Below are positions 37,301 to 45,337 of a stretch of DNA of 64,000 nt, piece after piece; position 1 is the stretch's first letter; each line of letters opens with the position of its first letter. The translations under genes and the position numbers were made by a program. The DNA is from Streptomyces sp. SAJ15 (GTDB lineage: Bacteria > Actinomycetota > Actinomycetes > Streptomycetales > Streptomycetaceae), in the NCBI RefSeq assembly GCF_007595705.1, contig NZ_NISY01000004.1, positions 586,130 to 650,129 of the forward strand, given 5' to 3'. The notes below the pieces were generated by a model. It was not told where the DNA came from and ran no database searches. It worked only from the letters and a program-made list of their open reading frames with translations.

Positions 37301-38590
37301 AGCCGCGCCCGCGCGGAGGCGATCCGAGCCGCCCGCGGCTACGGGCTGACCAAGGCCCAGGCCGAGGGCGTCGCCGACAGCCTCGGCCTGCTGCCGTCGA
37401 AGGTGTCGCTGCTGCTCCAGACCAAGGGCATGGACAGCACGCTGGCGAACCTGATCGCGGTGCAGGCCGAGTTCCACAGGCTGCCCAAGCAGAAGACGAT
37501 CAAGGTCGACTCGCTGAGCGACGGCGCACAGAAGAAGCTGCGCAGCCTCGGTTTCACCGTCAAGACTGTCCCGGGCACGCGGCAGATCAAGATCACGGCA
37601 CCGACCGCGGGCGCCCGCAAGAACCTGGACGTGCTGATCGACAAGCTCGGGCAGACCCCGAAGTCGAAGAACGTGAAGGTGTCGGCGCCGACCGCCGCGG
37701 CGATCAAGAGCCTGGAGGCCGTGCAGGCGAAGATCCGGGCGACGCCCGGCGCCAAGAGCGTCCGGGTCAGCGCGCCGACGGCGGGTGCCCGCAAGGAGCT
37801 GGAGTCGCTCGGCTTCCGCATCGAGAAGATCCCCGGCTCCAAGGACGTGAAGGTCACGGTCCCCACCGGGGGCCCGAAGAAAGCGGCCGACACGATCCAG
37901 GGCCGCATCAATGCCTTGCGCGGCAAGGAGATCACGGTCACTACCCGGCACGTCTCGATCTTCAGCCAGCTCGCCGAGCAGAACACCAACATCGCTGACG
38001 CCATCGAGAAGCAGGCCGAGGCGCAGGCCCGCGCCGCCAAGCGGCATGCCGACGGCGCGGTGGTCGACTACTTCGCCGACGGCGGGATCACCGGCGGCCG
38101 GCGCCGCGAGCGGCACGTCGCACAGATCGCCCCGGCCGGGAGCTACCGCATATGGGGTGAGCGGGAGACCGGCGGAGAGGCATATGTACCCCTAGCCGCT
38201 TCGAAGCGCGAGCGCAGCAAGGCGATCGTGGAGACCGTGGTCGACCGGTTCGGTGGCCAGGTCGAGTGGTACGCCAACGGCGGCGTACGAGGCCGGAGCA
38301 GCCGCGACTACAACCCGATGCTCGCCAGCAGCTTCAAGCAGGCCCGCAGTGTCGCGGCCATGGCGGGCGTCGTGCGCTCCTTCGACATCCGCACTGGCAG
38401 TGACCGCGCCCGCACCCGTGTGGTGGACGCCCGTGCCGGCGGGCGGGTCCAGGTCGTCGTCGTGCGCGAGCAGCAGCCGCTGATCGGCTCGATGCCGGTC
38501 ACGGTCACCGACAGCTCCGCCACCCCCGAGCAGATCGGCAACGAGATGATGCGCACCCTGCGCAACGCGCAGCGGGGCGGGAGAGTGTGA
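34322..38590 (+). CDS. Phage tail tape measure protein
   Basis: At 1422 residues this is the longest phage gene here. It has an N-terminal coiled region, a TMP core with NMLAGGALVLGTGEM and FNLAAPT-like segments near residue 300, hydrophobic stretches near 540-590 and 700-720, and several imperfect repeats between residues about 1060 and 1200 (KxxKVSAPTAGARKxLExL). An ADGGITGG loop near the end is common in actinophage TMPs. A strong AAGGAGG precedes the GTG start. It sets tail length and helps DNA entry. Its size would predict a long flexible tail. Confidence 0.9.
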   Translation: MAGFTLTVAMRAEVRDLIAGTRAASAQMRTLGERTDAANRSLARLDANGARLAAQFAALNRSSRAAVGELNRLTARAGAARAALRAAGDDGARSMSRLQRATAGAGRRGLSATNMLAGGALVLGTGEMIEEGNRYQRQMNLFRAVTGATAAQMKRAAVVAQELGNDLTLPTSTSADAAEGMVELSKAGFRADQSIDAVRASLQLAAAADVNAATSAKYLGDIMDQFGLGADQASRASDTLAATANNASGSITDIYYSMRYAGPVANALGVSLQDTAAAVGMLGKSGILGQTAGTSLRGIFANLAAPTPIMKNALRDLGIEAWDAQGRFKGLRTVIDGLSKAEHSMSQKDFAAGVTRAFGKPALSGAVALAHQGTESFDALSMAVRQTGAAASITASRGEGLAGAMTQLRTQAKQTGIALYEGMAPGLEWVTRLLTRGMAGATPYLTMALDYGRDIATLYGPDLKEATKNGLSGLIDEAKALIGPLTEIGEHSLATGLNLLINAASTLGDVLDNAADGAEPLLKAVAGLGEEGGAAAGTLDIIATVGNVAMDAVSGLSLVLVPVGHLVGGLVSAFGALPAPIQSAALAMLLFRRAQPALTNMANTMTGPVRSGVQSFNQQMRVQQSLAAASGVALSRYGAAWAAVQARVGFLGNMTAAFRSANGAGQTFVGTLNGVGRAAGSGLRSALGGVTNALGGPFGVVMAGVSVGLGLLAARQQKAAQAAAEHQQRISTLTSALRESGGQIDSNVRQQAAQALLDTKTEQGQLTKVMEQAGVPLASLTDAYLGQGTSLDALQKQLQATADKHKVWKDVAAGKATVQDYSEVGQQYKDAADALGSVKGEMAESVKNAKELARATKGAGDGTSAYDRLKAAVGGLADETADADTRTRSLKSALDLLSGGQISLQAAKAKVNSAVLDLQEGSKSVNRGQGYGGKQLVNEDKTLNTTTRNGQQLYTQLTALSDAAADASVATYDLAIRNGESLPAALAKARGEMSRARAEAIRAARGYGLTKAQAEGVADSLGLLPSKVSLLLQTKGMDSTLANLIAVQAEFHRLPKQKTIKVDSLSDGAQKKLRSLGFTVKTVPGTRQIKITAPTAGARKNLDVLIDKLGQTPKSKNVKVSAPTAAAIKSLEAVQAKIRATPGAKSVRVSAPTAGARKELESLGFRIEKIPGSKDVKVTVPTGGPKKAADTIQGRINALRGKEITVTTRHVSIFSQLAEQNTNIADAIEKQAEAQARAAKRHADGAVVDYFADGGITGGRRRERHVAQIAPAGSYRIWGERETGGEAYVPLAASKRERSKAIVETVVDRFGGQVEWYANGGVRGRSSRDYNPMLASSFKQARSVAAMAGVVRSFDIRTGSDRARTRVVDARAGGRVQVVVVREQQPLIGSMPVTVTDSSATPEQIGNEMMRTLRNAQRGGRV

Positions 38591-39546
38591 TGACCACAGC
38601 ACCGAACAAGCACAGCCGCCCCGAACTGGCCCCGTGGCAGTACGAGATCGGCGGTGTCGTCCTGGGCACCGGCAGTTACGTCCCGATAGGGAACGTCGAA
38701 GGGCTCGGATCACCCGGCACCCGCCCGCAGGACGCCGACAACTCCAACAGCGACGGCACCTCACCGGGCCGGGACTTCTACGGCCCGCGCCCCCTGCGCT
38801 TCGAGGCGGGCATCAAGACGCCCGGAGACCCGGTGAAGGCCGCCGAGATCCTCGCCCGGCTGGAGCGCGCCCTGGACACCCCCGACGCCCGTACCAATCC
38901 CGACGGCCGTCACGTCCTGCGAGGCAGGTGGCCCGGGCATGCAACGCGCCGCATGTACGGGCGACTTCGGCGTATGGAGGCGACCAGTACGGCCAACGCG
39001 GTGCACGGGTGGATACCCCTCGACATCGAATTCGTCGGCCTGGACAACCCTCGCTGGTACGACGACGAGCTGTCGAAGCTGACGCTCGGCCTGGACCAGG
39101 CCGCCCGCCCCCGCAGCGGGGATCGCACCGTCGATGAGGCAATGGGCCGACCCGCCGCCTGCCGCCGCCCGGCCGACCCGGAGCGCCCCCCGGCCGACGA
39201 CCGCCCCGGCTGGGTCACCAACCACGGCGACGTGCCGACCTACCCGAGCCTGCGCGTGCACGGCCCGGTCACCGGCCCACGCATCTGGAACACCGTCACC
39301 CGCCGCGTCCTCGAACTCGACCTGTCGCTGCGCGACGGCGAGTGGGTGGAGATGGAGACCCGGCCCGGCACCTGCTGGGCACTGCGCAACGGCACCGTCA
39401 ACGTGGCTAACGACCTCAGCCCCGCATCCCGTCTCGACCTGTTCACCCTGCCGCCCGGACGGTCCGAGATCGCGTGGAGCGCGAACGACCCGTCCGGCAC
39501 CGCGCGCCTCGAGGTGGCGTGGCGGTCGGCGTACACCACCCTGTGA
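38587..39546 (+). CDS. Distal tail protein-like (Dit)
   Basis: A 319-residue protein following the tape measure gene. PLRFEAGIKTPGDP, a mid-part Pro/Asp-rich insert and a C-terminal beta domain (WEMETRPGTC-like, LDLFTLPPGRSEIAW) fit the Dit family, which caps the tail tube and carries the baseplate. It overlaps the tape measure stop; ATG at 38590 is an alternative start. Confidence 0.72.
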   Translation: MMTTAPNKHSRPELAPWQYEIGGVVLGTGSYVPIGNVEGLGSPGTRPQDADNSNSDGTSPGRDFYGPRPLRFEAGIKTPGDPVKAAEILARLERALDTPDARTNPDGRHVLRGRWPGHATRRMYGRLRRMEATSTANAVHGWIPLDIEFVGLDNPRWYDDELSKLTLGLDQAARPRSGDRTVDEAMGRPAACRRPADPERPPADDRPGWVTNHGDVPTYPSLRVHGPVTGPRIWNTVTRRVLELDLSLRDGEWVEMETRPGTCWALRNGTVNVANDLSPASRLDLFTLPPGRSEIAWSANDPSGTARLEVAWRSAYTTL

Positions 39547-39559
39547 ACGGAGAGCACTC

Positions 39560-40486
39560 GTGACGCTGCAACCCCCGATGATGGTGCGCGGGGCCGACCA
39601 CTCCGCCCGCGCGATGCGCCTGATGATCCGCGACCTGGCCCGAGGCCGGCAGGGTGTCGCCGGCGGTGAGGACCTGAAGGTCCGCCCCCTGGAGACTCCA
39701 GGCCCCGGTGTCCGCGTGGGCGATGGCTCTGCTCTGATCCACGGTGTCCGGCCGTGGCAAGGGGCCTACACCCAGTCCAACATCGGCGACACCGTGGTCG
39801 ACGTGCCGCCGACCGGGCCCGTCGCCCGCACCGACCTGCTCGTGCTGCGCATCGAGGACCCGGAGTTCGAAGGCGACCGCGACCCGCGCCGCCAGGAGAT
39901 CGGCTACTTCCACCTCATCCAGAACATCGGCGCGCAGGACACCACCGCGCTGCGGGAGATGACCGCGATCCCGCTCGCCCGCCTCACCATCCCCCGGAAC
40001 ACCGCGACCATCACCGCCGAGATGATCACGGATCTGCGGCGGCTGGCCAACCCGCGCACCGAGCGCACCCTGCGCACCGTGCACCCGACCACCACGGAGA
40101 AGGTGCCCGGCAAGCACGGTCAGTGGGCGGCCTGGCCCAAGGAAGCCGCCTGGGATCTCGACATCCCCGCATGGGCGACGGAGGCCGCCATCGTCGTCAC
40201 CCTGTCCGGCCTGCGTGCCGAAGCGGGACCGGTCTACGCCGAGCTGCGCACGCGGCTGGGGGAGCGCGCCGCGAAGCCGACCGTTGTGGACGACGACGGC
40301 ACCACCACCCGCCGCTCGTCCGTGACCTTGGCCGACACGCTCGCTGTGCCGCCTGCCTACCGGGGCACCCGCCAGCACCTGGCTGTCGAGATCAACCAGA
40401 ACGACAAGTACGGCGACGGCGACCTGACCGTGGCCAAGGGCACGACGGTCACGCTCGACGTCGCGTTCACGGAAGGGCCTGCGTGA
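39560..40486 (+). CDS. Phage minor tail protein
   Basis: A 308-residue baseplate-region protein. The first half (VRVGDGSALIHGVRPWQGAYTQSNIGDTVV, ARTDLLVLRIEDPEF) is a domain common in actinophage minor tail proteins. The C-terminal part is beta-rich. GTG at 39560 was chosen after AGAGCAC; the open frame upstream lies inside the Dit gene. It may contact the host surface; this is inferred from position. Confidence 0.72.
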   Translation: MTLQPPMMVRGADHSARAMRLMIRDLARGRQGVAGGEDLKVRPLETPGPGVRVGDGSALIHGVRPWQGAYTQSNIGDTVVDVPPTGPVARTDLLVLRIEDPEFEGDRDPRRQEIGYFHLIQNIGAQDTTALREMTAIPLARLTIPRNTATITAEMITDLRRLANPRTERTLRTVHPTTTEKVPGKHGQWAAWPKEAAWDLDIPAWATEAAIVVTLSGLRAEAGPVYAELRTRLGERAAKPTVVDDDGTTTRRSSVTLADTLAVPPAYRGTRQHLAVEINQNDKYGDGDLTVAKGTTVTLDVAFTEGPA

Positions 40487-41592
40487 CGATGGCCGACTAC
40501 CGCTACATCGTTGCGCGGGCCGCGACCGGCGATGTTCTGCACTGGAACCTGCCGCTAAGCGAGGTTGAGTACGGCCCGGAGATATCCGGGACTGGCTCGT
40601 TGAAGGCCACTCTGCCGACCGCGTTCCGCCGCTCCCTTGGTGATGCGCTCGACGCCGGCGACACGGTGCTCCTCGTCGAGCGCAACGCCCGCCTCGACTG
40701 GGGCGGGCTGCTGTGGCGCGCCGAACCGGAGGGCAACACCCTGCCCGTCGAAGCCTCCGGGTTCACGAGCTACCTCCACCGCCGCTTCGACCTGCACGGC
40801 AACCTCGGCGGACGCGGCCCGTACATCGAAGCGGACCCGTGCGAGGTGATCCGCGATGTGTGGGCCTACGCGCAGGCCCAGCCAGACGGCGACCTCGGTG
40901 TGGTCGTGGACGACACGAAGTCGAAGGCGAAGACCGGCACCGCGAAGGACCCGTACAGCACCTCCAAGACCGATCCGCGTAACCTCGGCGAGATCGTGGA
41001 TGAGATGGCCGAGATCGATGACGGCCTGGAGTGGTCGGAGACCGTGGCATGGCGCGGGCGCCGCGCCGAGCGCCGCATCATCCTCGGTGCGCCGCGCCTT
41101 GGCCGGCGCCGCGAGGACCTGACGTTCACCACCGGCGCCAACGTGGTCGGCACGCCGCACGTCATCAAGGACGCCGACTCCTACGCCCAGTGGGTCATCG
41201 GCCTGGGCGCGGGCGAGGGCAAGAAGCGCAAGGTCGTCGTGGACGGCGTGCGCAACGGCCGCCTGCGCCTGGAACACCGGCTGGAGACGAGCGAGAAGGA
41301 CGAGGCGAAGCTGAAGCAGCGGGCGCGCCGTGAACGGCTGGCCCGCCAGGTCCTGCCCTCGTTGACCGAGCTGGAGATCATCGACCACCCGGCGGCACCG
41401 ATCGAGGCTCTGCGCATCGGGGACGACGTGAGGATCCGCCTGTTCGAGCCGCACACCGAGTACGACGGCTGGTGCCGGATCGTGGGCTGGACGGTGCGGC
41501 CTGGCGAGGGTGAGACGGCAGAGCGCGTGACGTTGAAGCTGGAGCGCACCAACAAGCCCGAGGACGAGGCGGGCGAGGAAGAGGAGCAGTAG
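40483..41592 (+). CDS. Tail-associated (Tal/gp37-like) minor tail protein
   Basis: A 369-residue protein. VARAATGDVLHWNLPLSEVEYGPEISGTGSL and later EVIRDVWAYAQAQPDGDLG match the ReqiPepy6 gp37-like tail family found after Dit in actinophages. The GTG start overlaps the preceding stop; ATG two codons inside is an alternative. The acidic C-terminal tail (EDEAGEEEEQ) is distinctive. Confidence 0.75.
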   Translation: MTMADYRYIVARAATGDVLHWNLPLSEVEYGPEISGTGSLKATLPTAFRRSLGDALDAGDTVLLVERNARLDWGGLLWRAEPEGNTLPVEASGFTSYLHRRFDLHGNLGGRGPYIEADPCEVIRDVWAYAQAQPDGDLGVVVDDTKSKAKTGTAKDPYSTSKTDPRNLGEIVDEMAEIDDGLEWSETVAWRGRRAERRIILGAPRLGRRREDLTFTTGANVVGTPHVIKDADSYAQWVIGLGAGEGKKRKVVVDGVRNGRLRLEHRLETSEKDEAKLKQRARRERLARQVLPSLTELEIIDHPAAPIEALRIGDDVRIRLFEPHTEYDGWCRIVGWTVRPGEGETAERVTLKLERTNKPEDEAGEEEEQ

Positions 41593-42030
41593 GTGCCGGA
41601 CACGATCGCCGACCTCGGCCGCCGACTGGCCAAGCTGGAGAAGCGGGTCGTCACCCTGGAGCGCGCCCGCCGCGCGCCGTACCCGGAGTGGCGCGACCTT
41701 CCGCTGACCGGCGACACCACCGTCCCCGACGAGGAGCAGCCGCCGCAGTTCCGCGCCAATCACTGGGACACGACCGAGTTCTGCGGCCGTATCGGACTGG
41801 CGAGCGGCCGGGCCTCCGACGAGCAACTGGTTGCGCTGCTGCCCGAGGGGTACTGGCCGGAAGCGCCGCGCACGGTCGATGTCGCCTCCGACGCGGTACG
41901 CCGCAGCCTCCAGCTCGACATCGACCCGAAGGGCCTGGTGCGGCTGCGCGTCCAGGGCGGCGGCAGCGTCCGCGCGTCCTGGATCAGCCTCGACAGCACA
42001 TCGTTCCGGGCCGACCGTGCCGACACCTGA
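41593..42030 (+). CDS. Small phage structural protein
   Basis: A 145-residue protein with an N-terminal coiled coil (IADLGRRLAKLEKRVVTLERA) and a beta-rich end (LVRLRVQGGGSVRASWISL), resembling short tail-fibre-like proteins. The GTG start is directly after the previous stop. Function inferred from position only. Confidence 0.65.
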   Translation: MPDTIADLGRRLAKLEKRVVTLERARRAPYPEWRDLPLTGDTTVPDEEQPPQFRANHWDTTEFCGRIGLASGRASDEQLVALLPEGYWPEAPRTVDVASDAVRRSLQLDIDPKGLVRLRVQGGGSVRASWISLDSTSFRADRADT

Positions 42031-42178
42031 CCGGCTGCGCACCCCGGCCACCAGCCGGTCTGCCGCCGCTAGCATGACGCTTGGGTGACCCTCCACCCGC
42101 TTCGCACTCCCGAGGGACCGGACCGCCGCGGCGGCCACGGCCGACTGCCATCCGGCGCAGGGGAGAAGGACGAAGCGC

Positions 42179-43396
42179 GTGGCTACACCGCTGAGCGCGG
42201 ACAGGTTCCTGTCCGTGCTGAAGGGCGCCGGGCTCGGCGTGGTCGAGCACGGCAAATGGCGCACCCACAACCGCAACACCCACGGCAACTGGGGCCCCGC
42301 GAACGGGGTCATGATCCACCACACAGGGCCGTACAGCTCCGAGAAGGACATGGTGGAGCTGTGCCGCGTCGGCTACCAGGATCTCCCAGGCCCCCTGTGC
42401 CATGACGTCATCGACCGGTCCGGGACGATCCACCTGGTCGGCTACGGCCGGACCAACCATGCCGGCATGGGGGACACCGACGTCCTGCTCGCGGTCATCG
42501 CGGAGAAGACGGACCTCCCGCGCGACAACGAAGCGGATACCGACGGCAACCGGCATTTCTACGGCTTCGAGTGCATCAACACCGGGAGTCAGCCGTGGCC
42601 GGCGGCCCAGCTCGACGCGATGGCGCGGGCGGCGGCGGCTATCTGCCGTGCGCACGGCTGGAACGAGCACTCCGTCATCGGCCACAAGGAGTGGCAGCCG
42701 GGGAAGCCGGACCCGGGCGGCATCGACATGGACGACTTCCGCGCCCGGGTCGCCCGGCACCTCAAGAACGCCGGCAAGCCGAAGCCCGACCCGAAGCCGA
42801 AGCCGAAGCCGAAGCCGAAGCCGAAGCCCAAGCCGGACCCGAAGCCGACACCGAAGTACGCGGCGTACCCGGGCAAGCAGTTCTTCCGCGAGGGCCGCTC
42901 CTCCCCGGTGATCGCCGCGATGGCGAAGCGGCTGATCGCTGAGGGCTGCGACTCCTACGACAGGCCGCCCGGCCCGGTGTGGAACGACGCGCACCGCCGC
43001 TCGTATGCGGCCTACCAGATCAAGCGCGGCCACCACGGCGCCGATGCCGACGGCATTCCCGGCCCGCAGACGTGGGCGGACCTGCGCGTCCCGCGCCAGG
43101 CCGGTGCCGCCGACCCGACCCCCACCACCCCGAACCAGGAGCACGACCCGATGCCGCAGGCCCTTGCCGATGTCGCCGAGCGCACCGTTGCCACCTACCT
43201 CCAGGCGCTGCTGGGCCTGATGGCAGCCTCCAGCACGACGGACATGGTGTCCCTGTCGGCGTGGCAGGCCGCCGCGGTCTCCGCCATACCGGCCGCGCTC
43301 AGCGCGTTGAAGTCCACCCTCGGCACCGTCCTGGGCAGGCCCGGAACGGCCTCGTGGCTACCGATGAAGCGCGACCCGGCCACACCCCAGCACTGA
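42179..43396 (+). CDS. Endolysin: amidase plus peptidoglycan-binding domain, fused to a holin-like segment
   Basis: A 405-residue protein. Residues about 5-195 are an N-acetylmuramoyl-L-alanine amidase (amidase_2/PGRP) domain: GVMIHHTG and VIGHKEWQPGKPDP give zinc ligands. A Lys-Pro/Asp-Pro repeat linker follows near 198-222, then a peptidoglycan-binding domain (FFREGRSSPVIAAMAKRL, GIPGPQTWADL). The last 80 residues are hydrophobic and holin-like. A GGGGAGAAGG site precedes the GTG start. Lyses the cell wall. The holin part may also be made alone from an internal start. Confidence 0.9.
   Translation: MATPLSADRFLSVLKGAGLGVVEHGKWRTHNRNTHGNWGPANGVMIHHTGPYSSEKDMVELCRVGYQDLPGPLCHDVIDRSGTIHLVGYGRTNHAGMGDTDVLLAVIAEKTDLPRDNEADTDGNRHFYGFECINTGSQPWPAAQLDAMARAAAAICRAHGWNEHSVIGHKEWQPGKPDPGGIDMDDFRARVARHLKNAGKPKPDPKPKPKPKPKPKPKPDPKPTPKYAAYPGKQFFREGRSSPVIAAMAKRLIAEGCDSYDRPPGPVWNDAHRRSYAAYQIKRGHHGADADGIPGPQTWADLRVPRQAGAADPTPTTPNQEHDPMPQALADVAERTVATYLQALLGLMAASSTTDMVSLSAWQAAAVSAIPAALSALKSTLGTVLGRPGTASWLPMKRDPATPQH
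43151..43396 (+). CDS. Possible holin from in-frame internal start
   Basis: The C-terminal 81 residues of the endolysin frame start with MPQALADVAERTVATYLQALLGLM and contain a second hydrophobic segment (LSAWQAAAVSAIPAAL), as in separate actinophage holins. An AGGAG at 43137-43141 lies 9 nt before the ATG at 43151, so independent translation is plausible. Whether the fusion or the short form is the active holin cannot be told. Confidence 0.5.
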   Translation: MPQALADVAERTVATYLQALLGLMAASSTTDMVSLSAWQAAAVSAIPAALSALKSTLGTVLGRPGTASWLPMKRDPATPQH

Positions 43397-43429
43397 CCAC
43401 CGGGCAGCGAGAGAACAGGAGGAAGGACC

Positions 43430-43675
43430 GTGCCCGAAGAACAGGTCGCGCTCGCCCTGGCGGAGCTGCGCCAGGCGCTGGAGGTCGGATTCGCCCGCAT
43501 CGACGGACAGTTGGCGCTGCTCGTCCAGCGCAGCGACCAAACGGACAAGGCCCTGGAGGACCTGGAGGAAAGGGTGAGCGCGCTGGAGAAGACCAGATGG
43601 CCGCTGCCGACCCTCGCCGTACTGGCCAGCATCACCGCGGTGGTGCTCACCGCCTTCAGCCTGGCCCGCGGCTGA
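43430..43675 (+). CDS. Membrane protein, second holin-like/lysis accessory protein
   Basis: An 81-residue protein: an N-terminal coiled coil (LRQALEVGFARIDGQLALLVQ, DKALEDLEERVSALEK) followed by one transmembrane helix (TLAVLASITAVVLTAFSLA). This is the layout of phage lysis accessory proteins such as XhlA. AGGAGGAAGG gives a strong ribosome site before the GTG. Located directly after the endolysin. Confidence 0.78.
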   Translation: MPEEQVALALAELRQALEVGFARIDGQLALLVQRSDQTDKALEDLEERVSALEKTRWPLPTLAVLASITAVVLTAFSLARG

Positions 43676-43757
43676 GACGAACACCCAGGCTGTCATGCGG
43701 TGTTGTCCGACAGCGCGCATAGCGTGAGGGCGCACTTGTTCCTGCGGCCTGGGGGTC

Positions 43758-44207
43758 ATGATGGATACGACAGACCTGCTCGTCACCGACCTGGAGGTGG
43801 ACACCGCGCTGGCGGACCCGGCAGTTCCGGCCGCCATCCGCGCGGTGTGGCAACTGCTCTGGGAGTCGGAGGTCCGGCTGGATGAGGTCCTGGCGTTCGA
43901 CGTGCCGGACGCGGAGCTGGATGACCGTCTGGTCGTCATCCGGCACGCGAAGGAGGGCGGCGTCTACGAGGCCGGGATCACCGTGTCGGCGGCCAACGCG
44001 CTGCGCGAGCTGATCGGGGCCCGTACGGACGGACCGCTGTTCACGCTGGAAGGGCGGCGGCTGACCAAGGCCGAGGTGGCGACCGCCTTCCGCGAGGCGA
44101 CCGGCGGGCGCACCATCCACGCCCTGCGGTTCACACGACAGAGGAAGGAACAGGGCTCGACCCGGCTCAGCTCCACCGCCGACCAGCCCGAGGGCAAGAC
44201 CGCGTAG
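43758..44207 (+). CDS. Tyrosine recombinase-like fragment protein
   Basis: A 149-residue protein. LDDRLVVIRHAKEGGVYEAGITVSAANALREL and GPLFTLEGRRLTKAEVATAFREA, then IHALRFTR, follow the catalytic-domain pattern of tyrosine integrases (basic strand, then the HxLR box). The arm-binding N-terminus, the second His and the nucleophilic Tyr are missing, so it cannot recombine alone. It may be a domesticated or decayed integrase. The resemblance is pattern-based and not strong. Confidence 0.45.
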   Translation: MMDTTDLLVTDLEVDTALADPAVPAAIRAVWQLLWESEVRLDEVLAFDVPDAELDDRLVVIRHAKEGGVYEAGITVSAANALRELIGARTDGPLFTLEGRRLTKAEVATAFREATGGRTIHALRFTRQRKEQGSTRLSSTADQPEGKTA

Positions 44208-44224
44208 AGCGCGCGGCAACGCAC

Positions 44225-44265
44225 ACGGCCCCCGCCGAAGCGGGGGCCGTTTGGCCTCTTGGAGA
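44225..44265 (+). other. Hairpin plus CCTCTTGGAGA element, copy 1
   Basis: ACGGCCCCCG / CGGGGGCCGT (6-nt loop) is followed by TTT and then CCTCTTGGAGA at 44255-44265. It looks like a terminator joined to the start-associated element. No start codon lies within reach, so this copy may have lost its gene. Confidence 0.7.
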
Positions 44266-44363
44266 AAAGACCGCCGCCACCATAGCAGCGACCGCCGCGT
44301 ACGCCGGCGTGCGCGTACGGCTACGCTGCCCTCTGCATCCAGGGCAGACACCGGAGGACGGGG

Positions 44364-44936
44364 ATGAGTCGGGGCAAGCCGTATCTGGTCGGGCACCAGG
44401 AGTTCGCCGCGCTGTACCGCGTCGATCCGAAGCAGGTCGCGCAGTGGCTGTCCCCGAGCCGCGGCAGCGTTCTCGATCCGGAGACCGCCATCGTCGTCAG
44501 CGGGGTGCGGTACTGGCCGCTTGGCTTCGCGGCCGGGTGGGGAGCGACCACGGCGCGGTTCCGGCAGGTCGACCTGGACGTGAAGGCACGGATCATCGCG
44601 GAGCAGGGCGAGGGCTGGGAGCCGGGCCTGGGCGATGAGCTGCCGCCGATCGTCGGCCAGCAGGAGATCATCGAGCTGTTCCACCTGCCCGCCCAGGGCA
44701 ACTTGGCGACGACCATCGCGACAGGGCGGTTCCCGGAGCATGACTGGCTGCTGTCCGGGTCGATGCTCTGGATGTTGGACACCGTCCTCGACGCCGTCCC
44801 GAAGCTCCGCGAGCGCGCGCGGAGCCTGCCCTGGGACGTGGACGAAGAGGTCGTCGCCGCCCTGCGCGATGGCACCTACGACGGGCCCGGCAGTCGCGTG
44901 CTGACCCGAGGCCGCCACGCCCGAAAGGCCCTCTGA
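44364..44936 (+). CDS. Phage protein with two tandem helix-turn-helix-like domains
   Basis: A 190-residue protein whose halves resemble each other: YLVGHQEFAALYRV ... VSGVRYWPLGFAAGW and PIVGQQEIIELFHL ... LLSGSMLWMLDTVLDA. Each half has the spacing of an AlpA/MerR-like winged helix. It could be a phage regulator or excisionase-like factor. Located at the start of the early region; no partner seen. Confidence 0.6.
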   Translation: MSRGKPYLVGHQEFAALYRVDPKQVAQWLSPSRGSVLDPETAIVVSGVRYWPLGFAAGWGATTARFRQVDLDVKARIIAEQGEGWEPGLGDELPPIVGQQEIIELFHLPAQGNLATTIATGRFPEHDWLLSGSMLWMLDTVLDAVPKLRERARSLPWDVDEEVVAALRDGTYDGPGSRVLTRGRHARKAL

Positions 44937-44972
44937 CCTGCGCAAACACTGTACTTAGCCCCGAATCGCGAA

Positions 44973-44985
44973 TAAGATATAAGTA
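44973..44985 (+). promoter_or_regulatory. Repeated motif A, copy 1 (TAAGATATAAGTA)
   Basis: First of three intergenic copies of TAAGATATAAG. TAAGAT fits a sigma-70-type -10 box. The -35 region here (GTACTT) is weak. The next gene starts at 45026. Confidence 0.55.
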
Positions 44986-45025
44986 ATCCCCGCTACGGGG
45001 TCCGCAGTTCACCAAGGAGGCAGCA

Positions 45026-45229
45026 GTGCAGTTCACCGCCACACCGGACGGCGGCGAGATCGTGGCCATGGATGCCCGAGAGGCCCTGGTCCTCGAAGGG
45101 GCCCTCTCGCTCTACGTCCTCAAGCACCCCGACTCCAACGTCGCCGTCGATGCCTTGCGAGCCGCATCGGCGGCCAATGAGGCCCGTGAGGCGCGCATGG
45201 AGGAAGCGACTGATCGGGCCTCGGTCTGA
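45026..45229 (+). CDS. Small phage protein between motif A and motif B
   Basis: A 67-residue protein. The start is beta-like (MQFTATPDGGEIVAMD) and the rest helical. AAGGAGG lies 6 nt upstream of the GTG, a near-perfect ribosome site. No family recognised. Confidence 0.7.
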   Translation: MQFTATPDGGEIVAMDAREALVLEGALSLYVLKHPDSNVAVDALRAASAANEAREARMEEATDRASV

Positions 45230-45296
45230 CCTCGGGCTGAGCGTGTGAAGTCGCGCCTGTAACCGGTGGGGTTGATCATCTGCTCGCCGACCCGCA

Positions 45297-45310
45297 AGAT
45301 AGGTGACATT
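45297..45310 (+). promoter_or_regulatory. Repeated motif B, copy 1 (AGATAGGTGACATT)
   Basis: First of three exact 14-bp copies in gaps of the early region. The next likely start is 28 nt downstream. It could be an operator, stoperator or unusual promoter. Confidence 0.5.
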
Positions 45311-45337
45311 CTTGAAAGAAGCCACCAGGGGGTGGGT

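Noticed and set aside
34154..38116. Long minus-strand open frame opposite the tape measure gene
   Set aside because: It is the shadow of the GC-rich tape measure gene. It has no ribosome site or motif and is Gly/Arg/Asp-biased as expected of antisense frames.
40555..42351. Long minus-strand frame opposite the baseplate and lysis genes
   Set aside because: Antisense to several well-supported phage genes, without start signals or known domains.
42770..42860. Short tandem repeats resembling a CRISPR or satellite
   Set aside because: They are AAGCCG-type codon repeats encoding the Lys-Pro linker of the endolysin; there are no spacers.
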